From Deltaproteobacteria bacterium (GTDB taxonomy: Bacteria; Desulfobacterota; SM23-61): 11,491 bases of DNA. The stretch covers positions 1-11,491 of the forward strand of contig JAPLIW010000681.1 in the NCBI GenBank assembly GCA_026388915.1, read 5' to 3'. The stretch's first letter is position 1. The number at the start of each line of letters is the position of its first letter. Both the position numbers and the translations under genes were made by a program. Positions 5,278-11,491 of this stretch are shown here, piece by piece. The notes below the pieces were generated by a model. That model was given only the letters and a program-made list of their open reading frames with translations. It was not told the DNA's origin and ran no database searches.

Positions 5278-6054
5278 CTATTCTTTCCTGCCCTGGGCCA
5301 GCTCCGCCGCAAACCTCTCCTGCAGGAACTCCAAAATCTTTTCTCCGATCTGCATCCCCAGATCGATGAATTCGGGGCCGTAGGTTTTCCCGGTTTCGGT
5401 GCGGAAGGTGCCCTGGATGCGGGCGATCCCCTTCATCCCCTTCGGAAACCGGTGGATCAGCCTCGCAATAGGGGCATGGGAGTAGCGGAGCATCTCCCAG
5501 AGGGTCAGGGTAAAATTGTCCGGCCCCCAGCGGAATTTGTCGGCGTCATAGAGGACATCGCTTACCAGCTGACCCAGGGCGGACTCGACTTTTTGGGGCT
5601 CCACAAAGGCCTCGTGGTTGGCGATGGCATCGACAATCATCCGGCCCTCTTCCCCGGAAAACGAAAACTCCCGGAGGATCTTCTCCGCGGCCGCGGCTCC
5701 CAGTTGAGCGTGATCCTTTTCGCCCCGCCGCAGATCATGGAGGAGTCCGGCCATCTGCGCCAGGACCCCCGCCCGGTTCCTTACCGGCTCTCCGAAAGAG
5801 AGCCTTTCGGCCTCGATGCAGATCAGGGCTCCGGCGTCCACCGCCACCTTCTCCCCATGCTCCAGCCCGTGGCCGTAGTTGTTCTTCACTTCACGCTGAA
5901 CAACGGCCCGGCATTGCCGAACCTGCGGGTCTTCGGAAAAGAGACGGCGGGAAAGGGTCATCCACCGGCGGCAGCAGGTATAGAAGCGGGGGGGCGGGAA
6001 AGAGGCGGCGATCTTCTGGGAAACGGCGATCATTTCGCTGTAAATATCTTCCAT
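5278..6054 (-). CDS. HD-domain metal-dependent phosphohydrolase
   Basis: A 258-residue soluble protein. The HD signature is spread in order: H62/H66 in GHGLEHGEKV, the doublet H106-D107 in GLLHDLRRGEKDH, H115, H147 in AIANHE, and D170/D172 in LYDADKFRW. These are ligands for one or two divalent metals. HD proteins hydrolyse phosphomonoesters, phosphodiesters or nucleotides; the substrate here is unknown. The C-terminal part (about 175-250) is not a domain I recognise. The ATG at 6054 follows GAGGAGAGG and lies 16 nt after the stop of the c-di-AMP synthase, so the two are probably one operon. Cyclic di-AMP breakdown (as by PgpH-type HD enzymes) is an attractive guess from context, but the 7TM region of PgpH is absent. 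Confidence 0.88.
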   Translation of the reverse strand: MEDIYSEMIAVSQKIAASFPPPRFYTCCRRWMTLSRRLFSEDPQVRQCRAVVQREVKNNYGHGLEHGEKVAVDAGALICIEAERLSFGEPVRNRAGVLAQMAGLLHDLRRGEKDHAQLGAAAAEKILREFSFSGEEGRMIVDAIANHEAFVEPQKVESALGQLVSDVLYDADKFRWGPDNFTLTLWEMLRYSHAPIARLIHRFPKGMKGIARIQGTFRTETGKTYGPEFIDLGMQIGEKILEFLQERFAAELAQGRKE

Positions 6055-6070
6055 GGCCTCTCCTCGGGTC

Positions 6071-7507
6071 TCAGCCTCCTTTTTCCACCCGGATGGACAC
6101 GGTTACCTGCGAGGGCTGATCCGGAGCCAGGCGAAGCTGGGGAGGATTGATCTCCAGGGCCACGGAAATCTGGAGGTTCTCCTTCACCTCCCCCAGGTCC
6201 ACCGGTTCCGTGAAAACCTCCCTCACCTTCTTCAAGCTCCCTGCCGGACCCTGGAGGACAACCTCCGGGGGCTCCACGACGACCCCCTTTAAGCGCAACG
6301 GCCGGAGGAGCTTTCCCACCAGGTGGGCCTTCACCGGCACCGAACGGGATTTGATATCCTCCAGCCGGAGCCGGACGGAAGAGGGGACCACTTTGGTAAT
6401 CTCCGTTCCCAGGGGAGCCCGGACATTGTCCGGCGTGAGGCGGACATGGTTCACGCCCGACGTGGATTGGGACAGGTCCACATGAGCTTTCAACTGATCG
6501 GGGGAGATGGAGGAGATCAGGGTCCGAGGGCCGCGGATCCCCACTTCCACCCGGTTGATCAGGTCCCCCACGATTTCCATGTTGGCGGGCATATTCCGGT
6601 ATTCCAGGGGGACGGTCATCCAGATTTCCGCCCTCGGCTGCCCCCCGATGAAGACCCAGAGCACGCAGACCAGGATGAAAGATATGCTTTTGGGAATCAG
6701 GTTGGTGGTGAAAGCGTCCTGCCAGCTTCCCTTTGTTTTCTGTTGCGGGGTGGCAATCATCGATTCCAGGCGGCTCTTGAGCTCCTCCGCGTTCCCCACG
6801 AGTTCGATCCGCCCCCTCACGGCCAGGGACACTTCTCCCCGTTCCTCCGACACGACGATGGCGATGGCATCGTAGCGTTCCGTGATCCCGATCCCGGCCC
6901 GGTGGCGGGTCCCGTATTTCTGGGGCAGGGCGGGGTTTTCCGATAGAGGAAGATAGCACCCCACGGAGACGATCCTCCCTCCCTGGATCACCACGGCCCC
7001 GTCATGGGTGGGAGACTGGGGGAAAAAGATGCTGGAGAGGACTTCATGGCTCACCCGCCCGTCCAGGGGGATCCCGCCTTTGAGATAATCTTCCAGCATA
7101 TCCTGTCTTTTGAAGATGAGCAGGGCTCCGATGCGTCGCTGGGCCAGATCGAAGGCGGCCTTGGCCACGTCCTCGACCACCATCCGGTCAAAGGCCTCGG
7201 GCCTCCCCAGGAAGAACCGGATGGGACTCACTCGGTCCAGGACCTGGCGGATCTCCGACTGGAAGACGACGACGATGATGACCAGGATGACGGCCCAGAG
7301 GTACTGGAGAATCCAGCTGGTGATGAAGAGCCCGGACCAGCGGGCCAGGGGGTAAAAGATGCCGAGGGCCAGGAGGGCGATCAGGATTCGCAGGGCACGG
7401 GTTCCCTGAATCCATACGTATAGCCGGTAGAAGACAAAAGTGATCAGAAGGATATCGACGACATCCAGCCAGCGGATACTGAGGAGGGCTTCTCTCAGGT
7501 AGTGAAT
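6071..7507 (-). CDS. Membrane diadenylate cyclase fused to YbbR-like domains (CdaA-CdaR fusion)
   Basis: A 478-residue protein. About three transmembrane helices (residues 16-81: DVVDILLITFVFY, LRILIALLALGIFY, LWAVILVIIVVVF) lead into FQSEIRQVLDRV and a DisA_N/DAC domain. The catalytic DGA motif lies at 169-171 (THDGAVVI) and the RHR motif at 201-203 (GTRHRAGIGI), so c-di-AMP synthesis from two ATP is expected. A fourth membrane helix (274-289, ISFILVCVLWVFIGG) precedes two YbbR-type beta domains to the C-terminus. In Bacillus these parts are two proteins, CdaA and its regulator CdaR; here they are one chain. No ATG, GTG or TTG lies in frame before the membrane part. GGGAGG at 7520-7515 sits seven bases before an ATT at 7507, taken as the start; the first canonical start (GTG 7231) would delete the membrane segments. 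Confidence 0.88.
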   Translation of the reverse strand: MHYLREALLSIRWLDVVDILLITFVFYRLYVWIQGTRALRILIALLALGIFYPLARWSGLFITSWILQYLWAVILVIIVVVFQSEIRQVLDRVSPIRFFLGRPEAFDRMVVEDVAKAAFDLAQRRIGALLIFKRQDMLEDYLKGGIPLDGRVSHEVLSSIFFPQSPTHDGAVVIQGGRIVSVGCYLPLSENPALPQKYGTRHRAGIGITERYDAIAIVVSEERGEVSLAVRGRIELVGNAEELKSRLESMIATPQQKTKGSWQDAFTTNLIPKSISFILVCVLWVFIGGQPRAEIWMTVPLEYRNMPANMEIVGDLINRVEVGIRGPRTLISSISPDQLKAHVDLSQSTSGVNHVRLTPDNVRAPLGTEITKVVPSSVRLRLEDIKSRSVPVKAHLVGKLLRPLRLKGVVVEPPEVVLQGPAGSLKKVREVFTEPVDLGEVKENLQISVALEINPPQLRLAPDQPSQVTVSIRVEKGG

Positions 7508-7545
7508 CTTCGAACCTCCCGGGAAAGCGGCAGATAATTTATCAT

Positions 7546-7551
7546 ATTATA
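7546..7551 (-). promoter_or_regulatory. -10 element upstream of the cdaA fusion gene
   Basis: Perfect TATAAT on the minus strand, 38 bp before the proposed ATT start. The sequence 16-18 bp further up (CAGGGT and neighbours) is a poor -35, so strength is uncertain. If used, the leader is about 30 nt and includes the GGGAGG site. Confidence 0.45.
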
Positions 7552-7573
7552 ACCCGGGGCGGAAATCCACCCT

Positions 7574-7690
7574 GGAAATGCGGAATGGGGAATGTGGAAT
7601 GCGGAATAAAAACCTTTGCTCTTTGCGGATTCCTCGTTATTCGTTAACCAGGAAGGTTTTTAAAATTTGGGATTCCGAATTCCGCATTTC
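7574..7690. repeat. Nested palindromic element of heptamers, 3' side of thiDN
   Basis: The outer arms GAAATGCGGAAT / ATTCCGCATTTC (7575-7586 and 7679-7690) are a perfect 12-bp inverted repeat. The inner arms TAAAAACCTT / AAGGTTTTTA (7607-7616 and 7653-7662) are a perfect 10-bp one. The left side is four heptamers AATGCGG/AATGGGG/AATGTGG/AATGCGG (7577-7604); the core has CTCGTTA, TTCGTTA. The thiDN stop codon lies in the right arm. A transcript leaving thiDN would fold here, so a termination or mRNA-stabilising role is possible. Confidence 0.7.
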
Positions 7691-9017
7691 AGGAAAGCTG
7701 GAGAACCTTGCCTACCACCTCATCCGGGTCACGCCCCAGGACCCGGATCATGGGTTCTTTGCCTACATCTCCCCGGTCAAAAATGATGTCGGGAGACTTC
7801 CTCGTTTTCCGCAGAACCTGATCCACTCCCCAGGAAAGGGAAGAACCCTCGCGCCGCTTTACCCACGCCGGCTCATCCCCGCGGCTGAAATGGCCCAGGG
7901 AGAGTCCGGCCTTTCTGGCCCGGGCCAGAATTTCCTCTTCCAAGCGCACGTTCATGGCCGACCGCATCTCCGGGTGGTAGCGCATCGCCGTCAGGATGAT
8001 CTTGGCGATATGCTGGGAAGCTCCGAATTCCGGGTCGGAAACTCTGGCCACCTCCTTGCCCAGGCGCACAAATCTTCCGGGAAAAGCAGCCACGTCTTCC
8101 GGACCCTGGGCCATGGACAGGCCATACCCGAGGTTCGACTGAACCTCGGGAAAGAGGTGCCCCAATTTGTTTTCCTGGACCTGGCGGAAAGCTCTTTTGA
8201 GGCTTTGGAGCACCCGATACCTCTCTCCGTCGCGGGCCGCCGGGGTATAGGAGTTCACCGGCCCGATTCCCTTTCCCAGGGGGAAAGAAAACTGTATGGC
8301 CGAGGTAATGAAGGCCTTGGCCTTCTCCACCGCTTCCCTGGGGGAGCTTCCCCGGGCCAATTCAAGGGCGATGACCGCCGAGAGCGTGCATCCGGTCCCG
8401 TGGGTATGGGGAGAAGATATCCGCGGCCCCGAAAATTCGAGGAAATTCCGCCCGTCGAAGAAGACATCCAGAGCCTCTCCCGGAAGGTGCCCTCCCTTGA
8501 TGAGCACGTAGCGGGCCCCCATGCGGCGGATCTTCCGGGCGGCCTCTTTCATCCCTTCCGCACCCCGGATTTTCCTCCCGGCCAAGACCTCGGCCTCCGG
8601 AATGTTGGGGGTAATGATCCGGGCCAGAGGGATCAGCTCTTTCTTCAAGGCCTCTTCGCCCTCCGGGGAGAGGAGCCTGGCTCCTCCTTTGGCCACCATC
8701 ACCGGGTCCACGACCACCCGGGAGATTTTCCACTGGCGGATCTTCCGGCTCACCGCCTGGATGATGGACGGGTTGCTCAACATGCCCGTCTTCATGGCAT
8801 CCACTCCGATGTCCGAAATGACCGCATCCATCTGCCGGGCCACAAATTCGGCCGGCACCTCATGAATTCCTTTCACTCCCCTTGTATTCTGGGCGGTCAG
8901 GGCGGTGATGGCGCTCATCCCGTATCCTCCCAGCAGGGTGATCGTCTTCAAGTCCGCCTGGATTCCCGCTCCGCCCCCGGAATCCGATCCGGCCACGGTC
9001 AACACTCGCGGAACCAT
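7689..9017 (-). CDS. thiDN: Bifunctional HMP/HMP-phosphate kinase and ThiN thiamine-phosphate synthase
   Basis: A 442-residue two-domain thiamine enzyme. Residues 1 to about 260 are ThiD: GSDSGGGAGIQAD (10-22), DPVMVAKGG (104-112), TPNIPEAEVL (136-145), KGGH (174-177) and the catalytic GTGC loop with C210. It phosphorylates hydroxymethylpyrimidine twice. Residues from about 265 are a ThiN domain (FPEVQSNLGYGL, MRYHPEMRSAMNVR, SPDIIFDRGDVGKEPMIRVL), which joins HMP-PP with the thiazole phosphate in place of ThiE. The start at 9017 has a strong GGGGAGG site and matches the ThiD N-terminus; an upstream ATG at 9098 would lie in the leader. No other thi gene is near. The gene is bracketed by two related palindromic repeat elements. 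Confidence 0.95.
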   Translation of the reverse strand: MVPRVLTVAGSDSGGGAGIQADLKTITLLGGYGMSAITALTAQNTRGVKGIHEVPAEFVARQMDAVISDIGVDAMKTGMLSNPSIIQAVSRKIRQWKISRVVVDPVMVAKGGARLLSPEGEEALKKELIPLARIITPNIPEAEVLAGRKIRGAEGMKEAARKIRRMGARYVLIKGGHLPGEALDVFFDGRNFLEFSGPRISSPHTHGTGCTLSAVIALELARGSSPREAVEKAKAFITSAIQFSFPLGKGIGPVNSYTPAARDGERYRVLQSLKRAFRQVQENKLGHLFPEVQSNLGYGLSMAQGPEDVAAFPGRFVRLGKEVARVSDPEFGASQHIAKIILTAMRYHPEMRSAMNVRLEEEILARARKAGLSLGHFSRGDEPAWVKRREGSSLSWGVDQVLRKTRKSPDIIFDRGDVGKEPMIRVLGRDPDEVVGKVLQLS

Positions 9018-9100
9018 TTTTTCCTCCCCTCCGCCTCCCCGGCACCTTTGGTTCTCTGAACCATTGACTTCCGGGGCCGGCCAATGACTTTTACTCATTT

Positions 9101-9130
9101 ATTGTAGCCCATACCCCAAGCGGAATTCAA
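9101..9130 (-). promoter_or_regulatory. Promoter of thiDN, -35 overlapping a repeat end
   Basis: Minus strand: TTGAAT (9130-9125; 4 of 6), 18-nt spacer, TACAAT (9106-9101; 5 of 6). The first bases of the -35 belong to the left terminal arm of the repeat element 9127-9282. The predicted leader (about 9094-9018) holds small hairpins, such as TGGTTC/GAACCA, but no recognisable TPP riboswitch core. Confidence 0.55.
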
Positions 9131-9282
9131 ATGGGGAATGGAAGACCGTTGCTCGTTACTGGTTACTCGTTACTCGTTGAAGGCCTAAACCATTAACCAG
9201 CAACGAGCAACGGTCTTTCCTTTAACGAGTAACCAGGAACGAGGAACCAGCAACGGGGTTTTTAATCCCATTCCCCATTTGA
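9127..9282. repeat. Nested palindromic heptamer element between thiDN and the TPR lipoprotein gene
   Basis: Terminal arms at 9127-9141 and 9268-9282 form a perfect 15-bp inverted repeat (TCAAATGGGGAATGG and complement). Inside, 9142-9165 pairs with 9194-9217 with one mismatch in 24, around a 28-nt loop. The left arm is heptamers CGTTGCT, CGTTACT, GGTTACT, CGTTACT (9147-9174). A further inverted run, TAACGAG, TAACCAG, GAACGAG, GAACCAG, CAACGGG, lies at 9223-9257. Design and heptamer families match the element at 7574-7690. No open frame fits; it looks like a non-coding mobile or MITE-like repeat. Confidence 0.8.
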
Positions 9283-9307
9283 CAATCCCGCCCCCAAAAA
9301 GTAGAAT
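9279..9307 (+). promoter_or_regulatory. Strong promoter of the TPR lipoprotein-lolB unit
   Basis: Perfect -35 TTGACA (9279-9284), 17-nt spacer, TAGAAT (9302-9307; 5 of 6). The TTGA of the -35 is the end of the repeat's right terminal arm. Transcription would begin near 9314, with a leader of about 38 nt containing AGAGG eight bases before the ATG at 9352. Confidence 0.72.
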
Positions 9308-9351
9308 GAAAATGGATATTTTAGAATTTTCCAGCACCAGAGGATATCTTC

Positions 9352-11076
9352 ATGACCTTCGGCCGAAGGGTTTTTTTTTACCTCCTTCTCCTCTCCCTGG
9401 CGGCAGCCTCCTGCTCCACGACTAGCCCCCTCCTGAAGCCCCGGATTCCGCCCCGCGCGGATTATCTGCCCCCGGGTCCCCAGGCCGAGGCCTACTATTC
9501 CTTTCTCCTGGCCCAGATGTATCAGAACGCCGGCCAGATGGATAAGGCTCTCCAGCAATACCAGCGGGCCCTGGAAAAGGACCCCTCCTCCCCTTATTTG
9601 CACACCCACCTGGCGGCGCTTTATCTGAAGCAGGGTTCTCCCGAAAAAGCTCTGCGTCTGGCGGAACAGGCCGTTCAGGCGGACCCCAGGAACATCCAGG
9701 CCCATCTGCTCCTGGGGGGGCTCTATCTCTCCACCAACCAGAGGGACAAGGCCATTCAAACCTACCAGACCATCCTCCAGATCGATCCCCGGAACCAGGA
9801 AGCCCTCCTCTTCCTGGGGACGTTGAATGCCGAGACCAAGAATTATGAGCAGGCCGTCGCCAACCTCAAAACCCTTCTGGAGGTCGATCCCCAATCTCTG
9901 ATGGGCTACTATTATCTCGCCCGGGTCTACGCCGAGATGAAGCGGTTTGATGAGGCCAAAAGCCACTACCAGAAGGCATTGCAGATCCGGCCCCAGTTTG
10001 AGCCGGCCCTCCTGGACCTAGCCCTTATTTACGAGATCCAGGGGGACGGCGAAAAGGCCATCCAGTCCCTGAAAGACCTCCTGGCCATGAATCCGGCGAA
10101 TGCCGAAGCCCATGAACGCCTGGGCCAGGTTTATATCCGGCAGAAGAAGCTCAATGACGCCTTGACCGAGTTTCAGTCGGCGGAAAAGCTGATCATTCAA
10201 AACCATGAAGTCCGGACCAAGATCGGCCTCATCTACTTCGAGCAGGGCCGTTTCGACGACGCCATTGCCCAGTTTGCGATGGTCCTTTCCTCCCGCCCCA
10301 ATGATCATCGGGTGCGTTACTACCTGGCCACCGTGCACGAAGAAAAAAAGGACTTCGCCCGGGCCATGGAAGAACTCCAAAAGATCCCTTCCAGCTCCCC
10401 TTTCTATGTGGACGCGCAGGTCCAGCAGGCCATAATCCTCGAGAAGCAGAACAAGGTCGAGGAAGCAATTCAGGCATTAAAGGCGGCCATTCGGGCGAAA
10501 CCGGACAACGCCGACCTCTACCGCTTTCTCTCTTCTCTGTACGAGAAAAAAAACCAGTACCCCGAAGGAATCCGCCTCCTCCAAGAAGCCCTGTCTTTCG
10601 CCCCCCAGGACGAGAAGCTCTATTTCAGCCTGGGAGTCCTGTACGACAAGGCGGGAAACTGGCAGGAGTGCATCGTCCAGATGCGCAAAGCGCTGGAGAT
10701 CAAGCCCGATCATCCCCAGGCCCTGAACTACATCGGGTACACCTATGCGGACCGGGGAATCAACCTGGATGAGGCGGAAAAGCTCATCCGGCGGGCCCTG
10801 GAGCTGAAGCCCGACGACGGATACATCACCGACAGCCTGGGATGGGTTTACTTCCGAAAGGGAGAGATCGGGAAGGCCGTGACGGAGCTGGAGAAGGCCC
10901 ATCAATTGGCGCCGGAGGATCCGGTCATTGCCGAACACCTGGGAGATGCCTACGCCAAACAGAACGAGCCGGAAAAAGCCATCCAGATGTACGAACGGGC
11001 CCTCCAGCTCGACCCCAAGAAGTCCGAAGTGCAGGAAAAAATCAAGAAGCTCCGCGAGGAGAAGAAACGTCCATGA
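9352..11076 (+). CDS. Outer-membrane-type lipoprotein with about 15 TPR repeats
   Basis: A 574-residue protein. The signal MTFGRR plus a hydrophobic stretch ends in the lipobox AASC with lipidation at C21; serine at +2 suggests outer-membrane rather than inner-membrane retention. From about residue 43 to the end, close-packed 34-residue TPR units follow (about 15 by eye), with typical anchors such as LLAQMYQNAGQMDKALQQY and LGWVYFRKGEIGKAV, each closing in a DP / KPD turn. Almost the whole mature chain is a superhelical scaffold. It overlaps the next gene by ATGA at 11073-11076, so translation is coupled and the product may assemble with the LolB-like lipoprotein. No enzymatic domain is present. 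A precise role (envelope assembly or secretion scaffold) is inference. Confidence 0.92.
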   Translation: MTFGRRVFFYLLLLSLAAASCSTTSPLLKPRIPPRADYLPPGPQAEAYYSFLLAQMYQNAGQMDKALQQYQRALEKDPSSPYLHTHLAALYLKQGSPEKALRLAEQAVQADPRNIQAHLLLGGLYLSTNQRDKAIQTYQTILQIDPRNQEALLFLGTLNAETKNYEQAVANLKTLLEVDPQSLMGYYYLARVYAEMKRFDEAKSHYQKALQIRPQFEPALLDLALIYEIQGDGEKAIQSLKDLLAMNPANAEAHERLGQVYIRQKKLNDALTEFQSAEKLIIQNHEVRTKIGLIYFEQGRFDDAIAQFAMVLSSRPNDHRVRYYLATVHEEKKDFARAMEELQKIPSSSPFYVDAQVQQAIILEKQNKVEEAIQALKAAIRAKPDNADLYRFLSSLYEKKNQYPEGIRLLQEALSFAPQDEKLYFSLGVLYDKAGNWQECIVQMRKALEIKPDHPQALNYIGYTYADRGINLDEAEKLIRRALELKPDDGYITDSLGWVYFRKGEIGKAVTELEKAHQLAPEDPVIAEHLGDAYAKQNEPEKAIQMYERALQLDPKKSEVQEKIKKLREEKKRP

Positions 11077-11491
11077 AGCCGGGGCCTTTCCTCCTCCTTC
11101 TGCTGGCCCCTTTTCTCTTCAGCGCCTGCGCGACTCTTCCCCTCCTGCCCCCGGTGGTCCCCCCGGCGGAAGATGTCTTCCAGCAGGTGAAGGCCCGCCA
11201 GGCGGCGCTCCAGGGGCTGAAGGGACTCGCTCAAGTCAGAGTTTCTTCCCCGGGAAAATCCTTTAGCAACCAGCAGGTCCTTTTCGCCCGGCGACCCGGG
11301 TTCCTCCGGGTGGAGAGCCTGAGTCCCCTGGGAACCCCTCTCCTCTACCCGGTAACGGACGGGAAAGAAATCCGTCTCTACAACCCCGAAGAGAACAAGT
11401 ATTACCAGGGCAGCTGGCGGCCCGATTCTCTTTCCTTTGCCCTCCCGCTGGTGCTCCCTCCGGAAGAAGTGGTCCTTTTTCTGCTGGGAGG
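11073..11491 (+). CDS. LolB-like outer-membrane lipoprotein, N-terminal part (runs off window)
   Basis: The first 139 codons are present. The signal MKPGPFLLLLLAPFLFSAC carries a lipobox with lipidation at C19. The mature part opens with a helix VFQQVKARQAALQGLKGLAQ, then beta-strand pattern QVLFARRPGFLRVESLSPLGTPLLYPVTDGKEIRLY (described here as 63-98 approximately), as in the half-open beta-barrel of LolB and the related DUF4292 family. Such proteins receive lipoproteins at the outer membrane. The start overlaps the TPR gene stop (ATGA). In enterobacteria lolB is followed by ispE; whether that holds here is outside the window. Family call rests on pattern, not on a search. Confidence 0.75.
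   Translation, partial: MKPGPFLLLLLAPFLFSACATLPLLPPVVPPAEDVFQQVKARQAALQGLKGLAQVRVSSPGKSFSNQQVLFARRPGFLRVESLSPLGTPLLYPVTDGKEIRLYNPEENKYYQGSWRPDSLSFALPLVLPPEEVVLFLLG

Noticed and set aside
7578..9059. 493-codon plus-strand frame
   Set aside because: It is the antisense shadow of thiDN; the minus strand has complete ThiD and ThiN motifs.
9127..9282. Insertion sequence remnant with a transposase
   Set aside because: The element is only 156 bp, has no frame or transposase motif, and no clear target duplication was found.
9262..9966. 234-codon minus-strand frame
   Set aside because: It is antisense to the TPR lipoprotein gene and shows the periodic composition expected from TPR complement.

Overview
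The window reads like a piece of a Desulfobacterota (former Deltaproteobacteria) chromosome, perhaps a syntroph or sulfate-reducer relative. This is inferred from gene families, moderately high GC, long runs of lipoprotein and TPR genes, apparent selenocysteine use and dense short-period intergenic repeats; no marker gene fixes the taxon. All genes look chromosomal. No transposase, integrase, tRNA, rRNA or CRISPR array was seen.

Layout. (1) 1-1300, minus strand: a MarR-family regulator upstream of the N-terminal part of a FadN-type 3-hydroxyacyl-CoA dehydrogenase (beta-oxidation), with a good promoter. (2) 1320-1557: a 28-nt-period hairpin repeat array and a heptamer array. (3) 1572-2741, minus strand: a two-gene operon. 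The first gene is a secreted TlpA-type thioredoxin whose first active-site cysteine codon is an in-frame UGA directly followed by a bacterial-type SECIS hairpin, so it is probably a selenoprotein split in two by normal ORF calling. The second gene is a lipoprotein overlapping it by ATGA. (4) 2986-3813, plus strand: a 53-residue lipoprotein with a CPKC knuckle, then an exported TPR protein. A strong intrinsic terminator lies inside the start of the TPR reading frame. (5) 3852-5277: dinB (DNA polymerase IV), whose last 38 residues come from an interspersed CGCAGAG repeat. (6) 5278-7551, minus strand: a c-di-AMP synthase (CdaA) fused to a CdaR/YbbR-like extracytoplasmic part, apparently starting at a non-canonical ATT, followed 16 nt later by an HD-domain hydrolase. 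(7) 7574-9282: thiDN (HMP(-P) kinase fused to ThiN thiamine-phosphate synthase), with nested-palindrome, heptamer-based elements on both sides. (8) 9279-11491, plus strand: a 15-TPR lipoprotein translationally coupled to a LolB-like outer-membrane lipoprotein that runs off the window.

How the parts connect. The main result is the selenothioredoxin operon. The second is the single-chain CdaA-CdaR protein with an HD neighbour, a candidate c-di-AMP unit. A third theme is that intergenic repeats with a 7-nt (or 9-nt) period supply functional sequence: outward -35 boxes at the thiDN/TPR divergent promoter, and the C-terminus and stop codon of dinB.
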